In this document: positions 34,334 to 46,489 of the stretch, piece by piece | How positions within the stretch are numbered: the first letter of the stretch is position 1 | How the letters are laid out: the number at the start of each line of letters is the position of its first letter | The notes under the pieces: generated by a model | What the model was told of the DNA's origin: nothing | The model's input: only the letters and a program-made list of their open reading frames with translations | Databases searched by the model: none | Made by a program: the position numbers and the translations under genes | Assembly (NCBI RefSeq): GCF_000090795.2 | Contig: NW_003546724.1 | Location: forward strand, 3,612 to 66,536 | Direction: 5' to 3' | Source of the DNA: Amphimedon queenslandica | Taxonomy: Eukaryota; Porifera; Demospongiae; Haplosclerida; Niphatidae | Length of the DNA: 62,925 bases

Positions 34334-34520
34334 AATAATATTATATTTTCTTACAGAGGGAAGCAGGTTATCCTATTTTTTATAGTTGCACAGGCTGCAT
34401 CAGCAACCTACCCAGCCACTCCCTCAATTCAAGCATCATCAGCAAAAAATCACTAATCACGTGAGGTTTGCCGCAACCACGTGTAAACTTTTAAAAGTGA
34501 AAAGTAAGAAGGATAAATTT
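34334..34520. promoter_or_regulatory. 187-bp divergent intergenic region
   Basis: Lies between the ATG of the minus-strand gene (34333) and the preferred ATG of TTF2 (34521). It contains cacgtg-like motifs (aatcacgtgagg, aaccacgtgtaa near 34455-34485). A shared bidirectional promoter is an inference from spacing. The TTF2 frame is open upstream to 34386, so an earlier start is possible. Confidence 0.4.
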
Positions 34521-37500
34521 ATGGATTCCAGTGTCTCGAGTAAAGCGTCAGTAAGTACTTTTGATTCAGCAATTTCAGCTCTGGATGCAACTGCTGCTAG
34601 TACTGATTTAGAATCACACGATGACGACTCCATAGTAAGACCACGGCGCGTGGGTAGATCTAGCGTGATGATAGAAGAGTCTGCCTCGGAGGACGAGGAA
34701 GAAAGCGATGAGACTGAAGGAGACACTACCAGGAACGAAGAAGACGGAGAAACTGATGAAGAGGGCTCGCTTGAAAAGGAGAGGCAGCATCCCGAACCCT
34801 CAGAGTCTGAAGAAAACAACTCTGACGTAGTAGTAGTAGTACTATCAACTGATGAAGATGAGGAGTTAAGTGGTAGTCACCCTAAAGGACAATATCATGA
34901 AGCCTCAGAGTCTGAAGAAAACAATTCAGACTCACATTCCGATGAAGATGATGACTCAAGTGATAGAGACGATTCTGATTCCAAAGGACGATATTGTGAA
35001 CCCTCAGAGTCTGAAGAAAACAATTCAGACTCACATTCCAATGAAGATGATGACTCAAGTGATAGAGACAATTCTAATTCCAAAGGACGATATCGTGAAC
35101 CCTCACAATCTGAAGAAAACAACTCGGACTCGGGTCCAGACCAATCTCATTCCGATGAAGACAATGAGTCAAGTTATAATGATGCTAAGACAAGCGAACC
35201 ACCTCAGCCTCTGTCATCCCTTGTACACAAGCTTACTCTCAGTTCGTCTCACAAAGAAGCTGCCAGGAAGCCAGTAGCCATTTATCATCCTCCTTTACAT
35301 GGACCGAGACCCACTCCTCCTACTACCAGTACTCCGACCATTAGTGCCAAGAGTGGTCTGACAAGTGCTAATAAAGAGAATGAGGGGGACGAAGATGAGA
35401 AAGAAAAAGAGAAAGGGTTCGAGGTGGGATTTCAGTTTAGAAAGCTAGTGAAGCAGCTGTATGAACAACAGGTACATTGTCACTTTATCTCTTAATATTT
35501 AAACTACCATATAGCAGAAAATTTTGGTGGGAATTAAATTTGGCATTTTGATAGCTATTTACCAAAACAAAAATCTGCCCTTTTGAGCCATTATGCGCAT
35601 GCTCAATAGCACATGGCCACAAATTTGCCAAATTAAAATCCACCAATTACCAAAAATTTAGCAATTCACCAAATTTTACTCTCTCCAAAATTCCCCACTA
35701 TATGGTATTATGAAAGTGTAGTAAGCTCTTGTTTTAACTTGTCCTTTCTCTCAGACGCTATTTGATAGATTTGGAGCTCACCTTCCAGACAATGGATCAA
35801 GTATCAAAATGAATATAGAGAGTATCAAAAAGAGAATGATTCATCTAAGAGGCTATGTCCCTTCTAGTGGAGAGATTATTGAGATGCTGCGTCAACCCGA
35901 GGACCCGAAACAGTCAGCTGTTGCTAGTAGCCATTCAGGACAGTCTACCAATGTAGCGCAGCCTGGACTAAGAAAGGTAGTATTGTGTGTATTATAGTGT
36001 ATACAGTAATGGGCTAATCATTCTAGTATAGAGTTATTGTTACAGTGATTTTCCTTAAACCTGCATGATAGAGAAGCAGAAATGTGTTATGAACATGCTC
36101 TGTTGTGGCTGTAATGTACACTGTACTTTTATTGTATAAATTATGATTTTGAACTGAAATGTGTCAAGTACTTAATTGATTGTTTTTGTTTTGTTAGGGC
36201 CTAATGGTACATGCACAGGCAAAGTTTCTAAGTGCTAATGTTGTTTCAAGCCTTCACAAGTAAGTAATAGTGTTATTATTATTATTATTATTGTTACTAT
36301 ACATTAGGGATGATTATCCCATTCAAAAATTGTTTATATTTTTCCTTTTATGTTTCATGTCAAATTCAGTCTAAGCATACCCTTTTATAGCTCCCATTTC
36401 TAAAAAGGCTATTGTGGGTTGCACCTGTCATTAATGATATTCATAGATTAGTGGTTATGCCAGTAACCACTACAAAGTCTGAGTTTGCATGTATATCAAC
36501 TACACTATTATACATGCATAATATACATGTGCATCTACATTGAGTGATATGTCCTTATTTATTCATTGCTTCTACCTGCTGTCATCTCTTCTTGTTTTCT
36601 GTTCTTCTCTTCTCATAGTACTATATCCTCCAGACCAACTGAGGATACTCCAACAGATCCTCCTCGTGGCTTGAAGGTGCCACTGATGGCTCATCAGAAA
36701 ACAGCTCTCACATTCTTACTGTGGAGAGAGAAACAAGTACCACGTGGTGGCATACTAGGTACACGTGTGCATGATTAGTTAATTAGTTTTATGATTAGCG
36801 GATTTGGTTTTACATGTAACTCATTTCAGCTTGAGGCCAGAGGAGCTAGTCAAAAATATTTATTTTTGGTGATTATTTTGAGTTATTTTGGTAGTCATTG
36901 TAAATGTTAGTTTCTTATACTCTTCAATGAAGGTTTACTTTGCCTTTACCATTTATCAAAACTTACAGCACACAGCCACGTACATGTACATTGCATAACA
37001 TGCACTGTACATGTACATTGCACTCTAATTATTGATATCTTTGTATAGCTGATGACATGGGGCTTGGTAAAACTCTATCAATGATTTCATTGATAATGAA
37101 GAAGAAGCAGCTAGAGGAGGCTGAGAGTGAGCCCCAGTCCACTGGAGAGAGTAGAGGTAGGCCTACACTGAGGACTGAAGCTACACTGGTAGTGGCTCCT
37201 CTTACTTTGTTGAGCATTTGGGAGAACGAAATTGAGTCAAAATTATATTCAGGAAACCTGTCCGTGTTTCGTTACCACGGACCAAAAAGACCAAAGGACC
37301 CACGCGTGTAAGTTAATGGGTTAATGTTTCCATCCATACGACATTACATGTACAGTGTACCTTTGTGTTTTATTCTCTGCTATCTAGCATTACATGTAGT
37401 GTTACTAGTGTACATGTATGTGTTCATTTTATTTCCTTTTTTTATTTATTTTTTAATTTTTTATTTTACAGGCTTATAGACTACGATGTAGTCATTACTA

Positions 37501-40500
37501 CCTACGATATTATTGGAATGGAAGGAAATGCCATTAATGCGGTCAGTAAACCATACATGTACACATGTACACGTGTACTATACATACATATTTGGTTGGT
37601 TTTTGTTTTGTGTTTTTGGCATGTCATTGGTTTATTTGTTACTGTATACATGTAGCTAGTACATTTAGGTCTATTGTCCATACTACATGTAGCTGAAGGT
37701 ACAAACTTTCCTTTATTGCTTTACAATCATCAAGTACATGTAGTTGTCTTAAAATTGATAACCATTTTTGTTACAACAAGAATTAAAACTAGGCTCTGCT
37801 GCATGTGCATTTACTTGTTTGAACTGTAACAGTACTATAAATCATATCAAACATTTGTTAGCCTAATGATATTGTTATTTTTAGGCGACTGATACTTCTG
37901 GTAAAGCCAAGAGAAGTGCCCACCCAACCTTGTTCCACATTCACTGGAAGAGGATCATATTAGATGAAGCTCACATCATTAGAAATCCTAAATCAGCTAC
38001 TAGTGAAGGTTGCTGTAGCCTTGATGCTGGTAAACTCAACATGTATTGATTGTGTTAATAGTACAGTATTCATGTATGTACATGTACATGTATATGCATA
38101 CTATAAGAAAACTAATCAATGTTACACAGTAGGCCATGGACTATAGTAAAGGGTATTTCGCCAAAAATGACTAGGAGAAAATTCTCCATTTTTATAATTT
38201 TTCCTGATACATATACATGTTCTTATGTTGTGTAGCAAGTTTGAGCTGATTCCAATCAAAATTAGATTTTTTACGAATTTTAAAAGTTACTCAAAAATCG
38301 GGCCAAAGTCTCTGTACTATAGTACAGGGTCATTGGCCAAATTTTGCCAAAAATGACTAGGAGAGAATTCTTCATTTTTATAATTTTTCCTAGAACATAT
38401 ACATGTTCTTATGTTGTCTACCAAGTTTGAGCTAATTCCAATCAAAACTAGAATTTTTTACAAATTTTTAAAGTTACTCAAACATCGGGCCAATTTTGCC
38501 AAAAATGACCAGGAGAGAATTCTTCATTTTTATAATTTCATTTGATACATATGCATGTTTTTATGTTGTGTAGCAAGTTTGAGCTCTTTCCAATCAAAAT
38601 TAGATTTTTTACAAATTTTAAAAGTCACTCCAAAAGCCATGTACATGTACATCTTCTGTATTGTAGTGCTTGTCAGCTCATGAAGCATGCTTTGTGGGAA
38701 ACCCTGGTTTTACTGCGTACTAATATTATGTGTATGTACTACGTATACTAGTACATTTGTATATGTCAATAATGTGCATGTGTGATACAATTTTTACACT
38801 TCTTCCAGTGTAGTACAGTATTATGTTATGTTATTTTAATAAATTATTAGATTATCGTTGGGCCCTTACTGGTACTCCCATACAGAACAAGCTTAAAGAC
38901 TTCTACAGCTTAATAAAGTAAGGAATGTCTAATTAGTAATGAATACATCTCTATGTTACCTTTTTCCTTCTCTCTCCCTTGCATGTATGTACATGTACAT
39001 GTACACACTTATATCACTGGTACATGTATATCCAGTAACACGAAACAGCTGTAATTTATCTACTTATCCTATAGTGTGTGGGTGTATGAAAGGCAAGTAT
39101 GAAAGTGTTTTTGCAGACTATAGTCTACTCCAGTATTGGCAGTTAGATCCTGCTGCTAACTATGTCTACTCTCCACCTTATGAACTTGTGGTGGTGCCTT
39201 TAATACACCCACAGGCTGTATTACAAATCTACTCACTGTATATTTCTTAATTGTCCTCATTACTGCTGGTCTTTTCATTAATACCAGGTTCCTTCATGTT
39301 GCTCCCTTTGATGATCTTAGAGTTTGGAAGGACACTATTGAGGGTAGAAACTTAGGTAAGTCTTAACAATATTAACTTACATGTACAGAAAAACATGATG
39401 TACATGTACATGTAGTAGCTGATACAACTAGTCTACTATCAAAACTCCCCAATTTATTTTGCTAATTGTTATTTTCATTATTATTATTAATTTATTATTA
39501 TTATTATTATTTTCATTATTATTATTATTATTAGGAATGAAGAGGTTACAGGCGATGGTCTCATGCTTAGTTTTGAGAAGACTAAAAGAAGAGTTTGAAT
39601 CAGTAAGAATGTAACACTATAATTCTATCTTTTATAATTGCATATATACGTGCATGTACATGTACATGTAATCAGAATCATTATTTTTTGTATTTTAGAC
39701 TAAGCTACCAGCGAAAAATGTGGTATGTCACAAGCTTGCTCTCAATCCGGAGGAGAGGAGTATCTATAATGTGCTCTTTCATTTCAGCAGGTAAGCATAA
39801 TAATTTCTTTTTCTTCAAACACAAAGTTTCGCTCAATAAATATTAATAAGCACCCACCTCATACATGTACATAAAGTATGGAATTTTATAAATACATGTA
39901 CATGTACACTGTACCTTTCTACTACATGTACATGTATATGCATGTAATGTGTCCATGTAGGAGCATGTACAAAACATGCAATTAATATTTAATGCATAAT
40001 TACATGTACATTTAGAGCAGCTATACACCTACATGTACAGTACGTGTAGTCATGTACCGTAAATGTTCAAATAAAGGCCTGGCTTGAATAAACGCCTGGT
40101 ACTAAGAATTTCCAAGTATAGATACGCATATTTTACTCAATATAAGTACCACAATCTTTAGAGTGTCCCAAATGGCATAACTTGTTAAGTTGAGGGCATT
40201 GAGTCTGGAATTCTGGGTTTGAATCCCAGTTTTACTTTTTCTTTTTTACGGTGCATTTATATAATAGTAATTGTTGTCTTATTTCTTTCCACACTCTCTT
40301 ATCACTCCTCATACTCTTTTAGAGACTTCTTTATGAAGTATTTAACTGAGTTGGGTGAATTTGATATGCTTCCTGATTCAGCTCCATCCCTCAGTAGTCT
40401 ACTGCACAAAGTCCCGTCTCATTTAAGATCCTCTGTTGAAACTTTAATGGAATCAATGATACCTAACATTGAGGAAATGGAAGGACAGCGTCGGTCAGGG

Positions 40501-43500
40501 TCCATGATATTGTTACTGTTATTAAGGTAATAAAAGTTAGAGAATTAGTAATGGTAGAAATTATAGAAAGCATTTTTAATTTTATGTACATGTACGTAAT
40601 TTTTTTACTGGCTTGAGAGTTATGTTTAAAAATATTAAAGTTGCTTCATAATTTTGCTAAAGTCCTTAGGCTATTTTATAGAGATTTTTTTATAAAAAAT
40701 TGCTTGGAAAGAATTGTCCATTTTTATTGCATTTTTATGTACATGCATGTACATGTTCTTATGTTTTGTAAAAGTTTGTAATTTTCTATTGTTAAACTAC
40801 AGTTTAGTAGAATTTTTAAAGGCAATTCCGAAGAGTCGTTAATGTCTTAAAACATTCATATCAATTGATGCATGTACAAATATACATGTACATGTACATG
40901 TACATTGCACATTTGTAACTGTACAGATAAATTTGAACTTTTAGAAATTTATCAATGATATACTATTTGTAGATTGAGGCAGTGTTGTAATCATCCTAAT
41001 CTCTTGTCTACTGCTCTAACCTCTGAAGTGTTGGCTGAGGATGATCTAGCACTAGCTATGGGAGCTCTCTCTATTGGGGCCACCTCTGAGCCAAAACAAG
41101 ACCTATCTGTTAGTTTTTATTGTATTGAAATTTTGTGCTGTATATACGTTTGTTTAAATTTGTACTTTTTGAGTATAATCAATGTATGTTACCATATACT
41201 GGGATATTTTTGAGTTGCTAATTTTTCATGAATATTGCCTTAAGATTTCACGAAATTAAATTTTCACGAATAGCTTGCAAACTGTGCGACGTGGCAATAA
41301 AAATGCGGTTCTGTTTTTGCAATGGGGCAAAAAGTGTGAAATTTGGGAAAATTTGGCTACTCGAAAATTTCCCAGTATATGGTATTTTCTGTCCCTGTAT
41401 ACACTTAGTGTAATAAGATATTGTGTCATTTCATTTTTCATGTCACATATACATACATGTACATGTTGTATTGTATAGGTTAGTTCCAAAGGATTTTTCC
41501 ATAGCTCTCACATCAGTAGTAAGGTATTCATAACCCATTATTACATGCACTATTGTAATCACAATAAGAAGTGAAGGAAACAGTATGGCAGCAATTTGGG
41601 TCCAACATGAGCTTTGAACTATCAAATGAATATCCCATTTTTTCACAATAATGCAAGTACTGCATTTGCTTAAATAAACGCCCTGCTTAAATAAACGCCC
41701 ATGACAAATATTTTCAAACTATAGATACGCATATTTTAGCCAGTATATGTGCCACATGATTTAGATTGTGCCAGATAGCCTAGCTGTTAGAGTACAGTTT
41801 GGAATGCTAGAAGGTTGCAGGTTCAAATCCACTAGAGGCTTTTTTGTTTTTTTTTCCTGTTAAGAAATAAACGCCCAGGCGTTTGATCGAGCAAATACGG
41901 TACATGTAGAATTTTATATACATGTAGTGCATGTGTATGCTATACATGTACATGTAGTGCGTTCTTTTTTTAAATTTACATGTAGTATAAAAATTCTAAA
42001 TTCATCTTACATGTATTTCACATACACTACATTGTATATATGTATTATGCCTTCATTGCTTTTCTCTTGTTTTTCTCTCACAGGTCCAGTCTATCATTAC
42101 TAAACTGGATGAAATCTTTTCTAATGAGGACCCCAATGAGCCATTACCTAATAAATGGTCAGTTTATGTGTGTCACTCATTTCACAATGAAAATTTACAT
42201 GTACATGTACCCCAGGGTTTCCCACAGGATTCTAGCATAGTGCTCAATCATAAATTTGACCAAAATATCCCGTACTGATATTTTGTCAAATTTCATCAAA
42301 TATGGCTACAATAGATAGCTCTTATTCAATTTTTGATGCATGTATATGTTCTTATGCTGTGTAGAAAGTTTGGGCTGATTCCAAATCAAGTTTAAATTTT
42401 TTTACAAATTTTTAAAGGTACTCAAAAATCGGCCAAAAGTCCCTGTACTATAGTACAGTGATTTTGGCCAAATATCATCAAAAATGAAAAGGAGAAAATT
42501 CGCCATTTTTATAATTTTTCCTGATGCATATACATGTTTTTATGTTGTGTAAAAAGTTTAAACTAATTCCGATCAAGTTTGGAATTTTTACAAATTTTTA
42601 AAGGTACTCAAAAATCAGCCAAAAGTCCATGTACTATATATAGCAGTGATTTTGGCTGAATTTCATCAAAAATGAAAAGGAGAGAATTCTTCATTTCTAT
42701 AATTTTTCCTGTTATGTTTTTTAATTTGTATTTATGTTGCGTAGAAAGTTTGACTGATTCTGATCAAAATTGGATTTTTATGAATTTTTTAAAGTTGCTC
42801 TATACGCTATAGTGCTTGTCAGCTCACTTAGCATGCTTTGTGGGAAACCCTGGTTTACACTGTAGTGCACTGTAATGAGTTTTTATTGCCTTAAATGGAC
42901 TTTTACTACTGTTTTCGTAGTACATGTACATTAATTGATATATTGCAGTATCATAGTGTCACAGTGGACCAGCATGTTGCATATCATTGAGCATCACTTA
43001 ACACTGTCTAACATATCATGTACAAAGATTGACGGAAAGTTAGTTAAATTTTTAAATGGATGTGTACATACATTTTTTGTATATTTACATGTACATGTAT
43101 AATGTATGTGTTGTGTTATTTATTTCTTAGAGTTCCTCTTAAAGACCGTCATGCTAACATTGATGCATTTAACAGGAAATCACCTAACCCAAGAGTTAGT
43201 ACTGATTACTGGCATACATTTACACATACATGTAGATGTACATGTAGCTACATTGTTGTATACTGAATGAAGTGACAGCAATACTCTCTTTCTTCCTCCC
43301 TCTTTCTTTCTCTGTCCCTCCCTCTCTCTCTCTCTCTCTCTCTCTTTCTCCTCCTCTTCCTCTCCAGGTTATGTTATTATCATTACAAGCTGGTGGTGTT
43401 GGTCTAACACTGACTGCTGCCAATCACGTCTTTATCACTGACCTCCACTGGTACGTGCCACATTATGAAACTAGTGGAGAGAGTGTTTTGTATTATAATA

Positions 43501-44121
43501 CTGCATTATGTACATTATAGGAATCCTCAATTGGAGCAGCAGGCATCAGACAGGTGTCATCGTGTTGGTCAAACACGGACAGTAACTATCCACAGGTAAG
43601 GAATACATGTACATGCATGCAAGTTTTAAAGAATTGTATGTACATTTTATTGACATTTTGAATTGATAACCAGTACTTGTAAAGTACATGTACATGTAAA
43701 TGTATTTTTCACTTGATATGCATTGCCTACACCGCCCATTTAAAAGCTTGCTCCACTCTGTGATTATGATTCAAATTGTATTCCCTTAGGTTTATGACTG
43801 AGAATACAGTAGAGAGAGTCATAGCAGTGATACAGGAAAACAAGTTGAAATTAGCTTCTGATGTTCTTGGAGGGTAAGCTACACACACACACACGTGTAT
43901 AGTAATGATACTTCATTGCCTGTTAGTCCTACATGTAAAAACCAATAGACTAAATATGCCCACTAAACATTGTGTTGGGTTTGATTTGATTATCACAGCT
44001 CACAGTATTACACACATTATCTATTTTATTTTTTTTTTCCCAAATTAGGTCTACCAAGAAAGGAAGGAAGGGTATGGGGCTGACACTTCAAGAGCTCAAA
44101 ATGCTCTTTGAAATACCTTAA
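34521..44121 (+). CDS. TTF2: SNF2 ATPase, transcription termination factor 2 (lodestar) type
   Basis: Twenty exons join into one 1008-residue frame: 34521-35471, 35755-35976, 36198-36259, 36619-36758, 37049-37307, 37472-37541, 37885-38029, 38851-38917, 39288-39355, 39535-39602, 39699-39790, 40323-40526, 40973-41108, 42084-42157, 42949-43038, 43131-43194, 43368-43450, 43521-43595, 43790-43873, 44049-44121. All introns are GT/AG. Residues 1-317 are acidic and Ser-rich with four 33-35-residue repeats. The ATPase core follows: ADDMGLGKT at 459-467, DEAH at 595-598, LTGTP at 622-626, [12 protein letters not shown] at 909-920 and HRVGQTR at 945-951. Order, spacing and the C-terminal LKMLFEIP fit the TTF2 branch, which uses ATP to release RNA polymerase II transcripts. 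HLTF/RAD16 relatives are less likely because no RING finger lies between the two lobes. The large introns are full of repeats. Confidence 0.88.
34795..35150 (+). repeat. tandem coding repeat in the TTF2 acidic region
   Basis: Four units starting near 34801, 34906, 35005 and 35104 (spacing 105, 99, 99). Each encodes an ESEENNSDS... acidic-serine block ending in KGRY. The middle units are nearly identical at the DNA level, so expansion is recent. Confidence 0.85.
35505..35707. mobile_element. MITE in TTF2 intron 1
   Basis: 203 bp bounded by taccatatagc and its near-complement ctatatggta. Internally it has short alternating motifs such as ccaaatttg and ccaattaccaaa. Member of the TACCRTATAG family found throughout the window. 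Confidence 0.75.
38140..38710 (-). repeat. satellite-like repeat in TTF2 intron 7
   Basis: Three ~170-190-bp units carrying tgtgtagcaagtttgagctg and ctatagtacaggg. They are the reverse orientation of the unit at 1290-2010. The block ends with a terminal motif, tgctttgtgggaaaccctgg, shared with 42830-42855 and 48930-48952. Confidence 0.75.
40055..40252. mobile_element. MITE with tRNA-like core, TTF2 intron 11
   Basis: Left end taccgtaaatgttcaaataa at 40055 and a truncated right end acggt near 40252. Between them is a tRNA-like stretch with a B-box match (GGTTTGAATCCC at 40216-40227). Sibling of the better preserved copy at 41658-41902. Confidence 0.6.
41190..41384. mobile_element. MITE in TTF2 intron 13
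   Basis: 195 bp bounded by taccatatactgggatattt and its near-complement ending in cccagtatatggta (about 21 bp of inverted repeat). A degenerate copy of the same insertion is present at 46610-46810 inside the duplicated TTF2 segment, so it predates the duplication. Confidence 0.78.
41658..41902. mobile_element. MITE with tRNA-like core, TTF2 intron 13
   Basis: 245 bp with imperfect ~28-bp inverted ends (tactgcatttgcttaaataa left; gagcaaatacggta right). Inside are an A-box-like tagcctagctgttagag (41776-41792) and a B-box GGTTCAAATCC (41820-41830), about 45 bp apart as in tRNA genes. The flanking halves lack tRNA pairing, so it is not a tRNA gene. It looks like a DNA-type MITE that has captured a tRNA or SINE head. 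Confidence 0.65.
42207..42856 (-). mobile_element. inverted-repeat element with internal satellite, TTF2 intron 14
   Basis: Starts ccagggtttcccaca and ends with its exact complement tgtgggaaaccctgg, about 640 bp apart. Between the tips are three ~180-bp tandem units (ctatagtacag, atgttgtgtaraaagttt). This shows the satellite is the interior of a terminal-inverted-repeat element. The parallel copy in the duplicated gene is at 47927-48952. Confidence 0.7.
43315..43352 (+). repeat. (CT)n microsatellite / polypyrimidine tract
   Basis: About 20 ctctct-type units just before the exon 17 acceptor at 43368. It is shorter at the equivalent site 49420-49440 of the duplicated copy. Confidence 0.8.
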
Positions 44122-44407
44122 CTCATGATCATTTATTATAATTGATTTCATTTATATGCTGCCCACTTGATGTTGTACTGTATTGTCATTGACTATTGAT
44201 TTTAAATCATTAGTTTAGTAAAACTGTCACACAAACAAGGGAAAATGGGATTTGTGTCATTGATAACAAAAATTCTATTATCATTAGATCTACCATCATA
44301 TTGTAACTAGATTCATTGCTCCACTTATCTAGTCACGTGAAGCTATTTTGCTGTCACCGCAAGAAATACAGCAACCCTCCAGCTCCAGTACCCAGCTTGG
44401 TTTAAGC

Positions 44408-44777
44408 ATGGCAAGTTCTTCTGTGAAACAACAGATACTAGGTTAGTCACAAAACGAGTCTTTCATGCTTTGATGAATTATTAGGTGTTGGAGATCTTGT
44501 TAAAGTACTTGGTTTATTGAAGAAGCATGGATATTCTGGTGTAGATTATTATGAGCTTGGTCTTCAACTCGGTCTGCTCTCACCTACACTTGATGTTATT
44601 GATAGGAATTTTCGTGGAGATGTGAGTGGTGGTCTAAGAGAGTGTTTGAAAGCATGGTTGAAGCAAGCTGATCAAGTAAAAAGTACAGGTGGCCCAACTT
44701 ATGATTCACTAATACAAGCTTTGAGAAAGATTGGAGAAAATGCTGTTGCAGAGGGGATAAAAAATCATGAGGAATAG
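44408..44777 (+). CDS. death-domain-only protein
   Basis: Two exons, 44408-44441 and 44485-44777, separated by a 43-bp intron. Product is 108 residues, MASSSVKQQI then a single death domain. The fold signature is visible as HGYSGVDYYELGLQLGLLSPTLDVI, ECLKAWLKQ and YDSLIQALRKIGENAVAEGI, the six-helix pattern with the central W and final helix. Death domains self-associate to assemble signalling complexes, so this could be a minimal adaptor or decoy (inference). It lies 286 bp after the TTF2 stop. Both death domains of the ROCO gene at 59046-62850 are close relatives, and its intron sits at the same phase-1 position after LG. Confidence 0.85.
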
Positions 44778-45069
44778 ATTGTGGATCAGCAAGCATTATC
44801 ATCACATATGTGGCAGGATATGGAAACATTATATGTACATTAAAACCCTATTGTTACCAGTAACTCAGTTAGCTTAAATGTTATATAGATATGTATTGCT
44901 GTATTATTATAATATTATATATATATATTCATTTTCTTATTGGCCATGCTATATCTCCCAGTGTCAGTATAGAATTCTATCTATCTCAGTTTCAATTTGC
45001 CTGTGTAAGATGCCACCAGAGTGAGCTTGATATATCACTTGTTCGAAAACCAATGATACTGAGGTACCA

Positions 45070-46172
45070 TTAATAATTATGGTTCAAGATGATGTACGTA
45101 TCATGTATGGTGGCAACTGAGTAACCATGGTGACTGTTGTAACCTAGGCGACTTAAATAAAAAGTAGAATGAATTAAAAATAAATTTTTCTTAGGAATAA
45201 AAAAATTAAATAAATAACAAACAAAAATTGTAAATAAAATTAATAAAATTATGAACACTATACTTGCCCATAATTGGATAAAATTACTAACATTAGTTAT
45301 ACTGTACAAATTTTTTAATTGCACAGTAGAATATGATTCGAAGATTGATCTAATGTATATAAATTTATTCCTAAATTTCTTGCAGTAGAATTTATTGCAA
45401 GTTTCTATCACACAAGTAGGATCATTAATGTTCCGATACTCATTGCAATCACTTGGATTGTTATACCCACTGATGTTACATGTGTATTTTAATACTGATA
45501 CATTACTCTCAATAATATATCCATCTTTTATTTCAATGCCAACATAATATAAATCTGCTTGTGTGATATTGAAAAATGCTACCAAGAAGTTATTGGCTGT
45601 ATCTATTGGATATGATTTCACTGCATGGTATGGTTCATAATTCCTGAACTGATTATAATTGACAAAAGTGTTAAAAAGATACAGGACAGCAACTTCCTCC
45701 TTAGTTTCAAAACTCCTGTTGTTTTCTTTCTCCATTACTTCAAAACTATACATCATTGAAGAGGGCTCCATCAGGTATATGCAGGTCTCCACCTAGGTCA
45801 GTAATTGTACAGTTCAGTGTACCTAGCTAAACCCTCCAATTTTGGAATATGTGACAACAGAAGATAATCACCTACTTTTATTGGACTTGTATCACTACTA
45901 AATACTTCAACAGTTGCATCATCAGCATTTTGTGACAATAGAGTCACTGATATTGAACTAGATCTATTGACCGTTATCAGTAATGGGGAGCTGGTGTCTT
46001 GAATTGTTAAAGTCTCATCACTTGTCTTAGAAGTTGAATACGATAGTGTGAATAGAGGCACAAAACAAGCAATACAGACTAGCATAATGACTGCATAGAA
46101 GCATAAAACTGATAAAAGCCATTTCTTATTCCCTATCAGTATGTCAGTTTTATTGATGAATAAATTATACAC
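45070..46172 (-). pseudogene. two-span surface protein, paralogue 3 (probably broken)
   Basis: Two adjacent frames cover the family. 46172-45798 has the N-terminus with a membrane segment near residues 19-42, ending TELYNY at a TGA. The second frame begins around 45795 and continues ETCIYLMEPSS, LFNTFVNYNQFRNYE, YYVGIEI, C-paired ectodomain and second membrane segment, ending at 45070. The break falls exactly in the NYNYYxGD motif of the paralogues at 31715 and 33329, where eight bases do not fit either frame. A sub-40-bp intron there is formally possible but less likely. The tail is ~40 residues longer than in the paralogues. Confidence 0.7.
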
Positions 46173-46489
46173 TTACATTTCTTTTTGGTACCAATGTTTT
46201 CTCCTTGTATTCCACCTTTTGCCACTGATGCTGGCAATAAATATTCCTTTTCATTGGAAGATTTCACAGCTAAAGCTCTCCTAAATCATCACACAGCTAT
46301 GGCTAGATTAAAATTGAATTCATATCTACTAAACAAGGTCTGTGTTGCATAAGCTGTAAACATCACATGATTATACTTATAGATCTACAGGGTCTGATAA
46401 CTGCTGATAACACAAAACTTAATGGGAATTTTAGCATGAGTATTACCTCTTTTTGGTAGTTAAAAAACCCTTTTTCTCATAAGAAAGGT
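46173..46489. other. intergenic, no gene recognised
   Basis: Spacer between the start of the two-span gene copy and the beginning of the TTF2 duplication. Nothing recognised. Confidence 0.4.

Larger units (their letters stand above)
36950..43700. repeat. dispersed acatgtac palindromic microrepeat
   Basis: The self-complementary unit acatgt / gtacatgtac occurs dozens of times in the TTF2 introns, singly or as 2-4 overlapping units (for example 39655-39670, 40885-40905, 38085-38095). It is rarer in exons and in the membrane-protein array. Confidence 0.8.

Noticed and set aside
34457..34819. Serine-rich frame antisense to TTF2 exon 1
   Set aside because: Shadow of the acidic repeat on the coding strand.
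38939..39250. 103-codon frame in TTF2 intron 8
   Set aside because: No recognisable homology. Exons 8 and 9 join in frame without it.
41768..41840. tRNA gene suggested by A and B boxes
   Set aside because: The boxes are present, but the acceptor and anticodon arms do not pair, and the stretch lies inside an inverted-repeat element.
45790..45830. Micro-intron rescuing the third two-span gene
   Set aside because: It would be about 32 bp, shorter than any other intron traced here (minimum 41 bp), so a frameshift is more likely.
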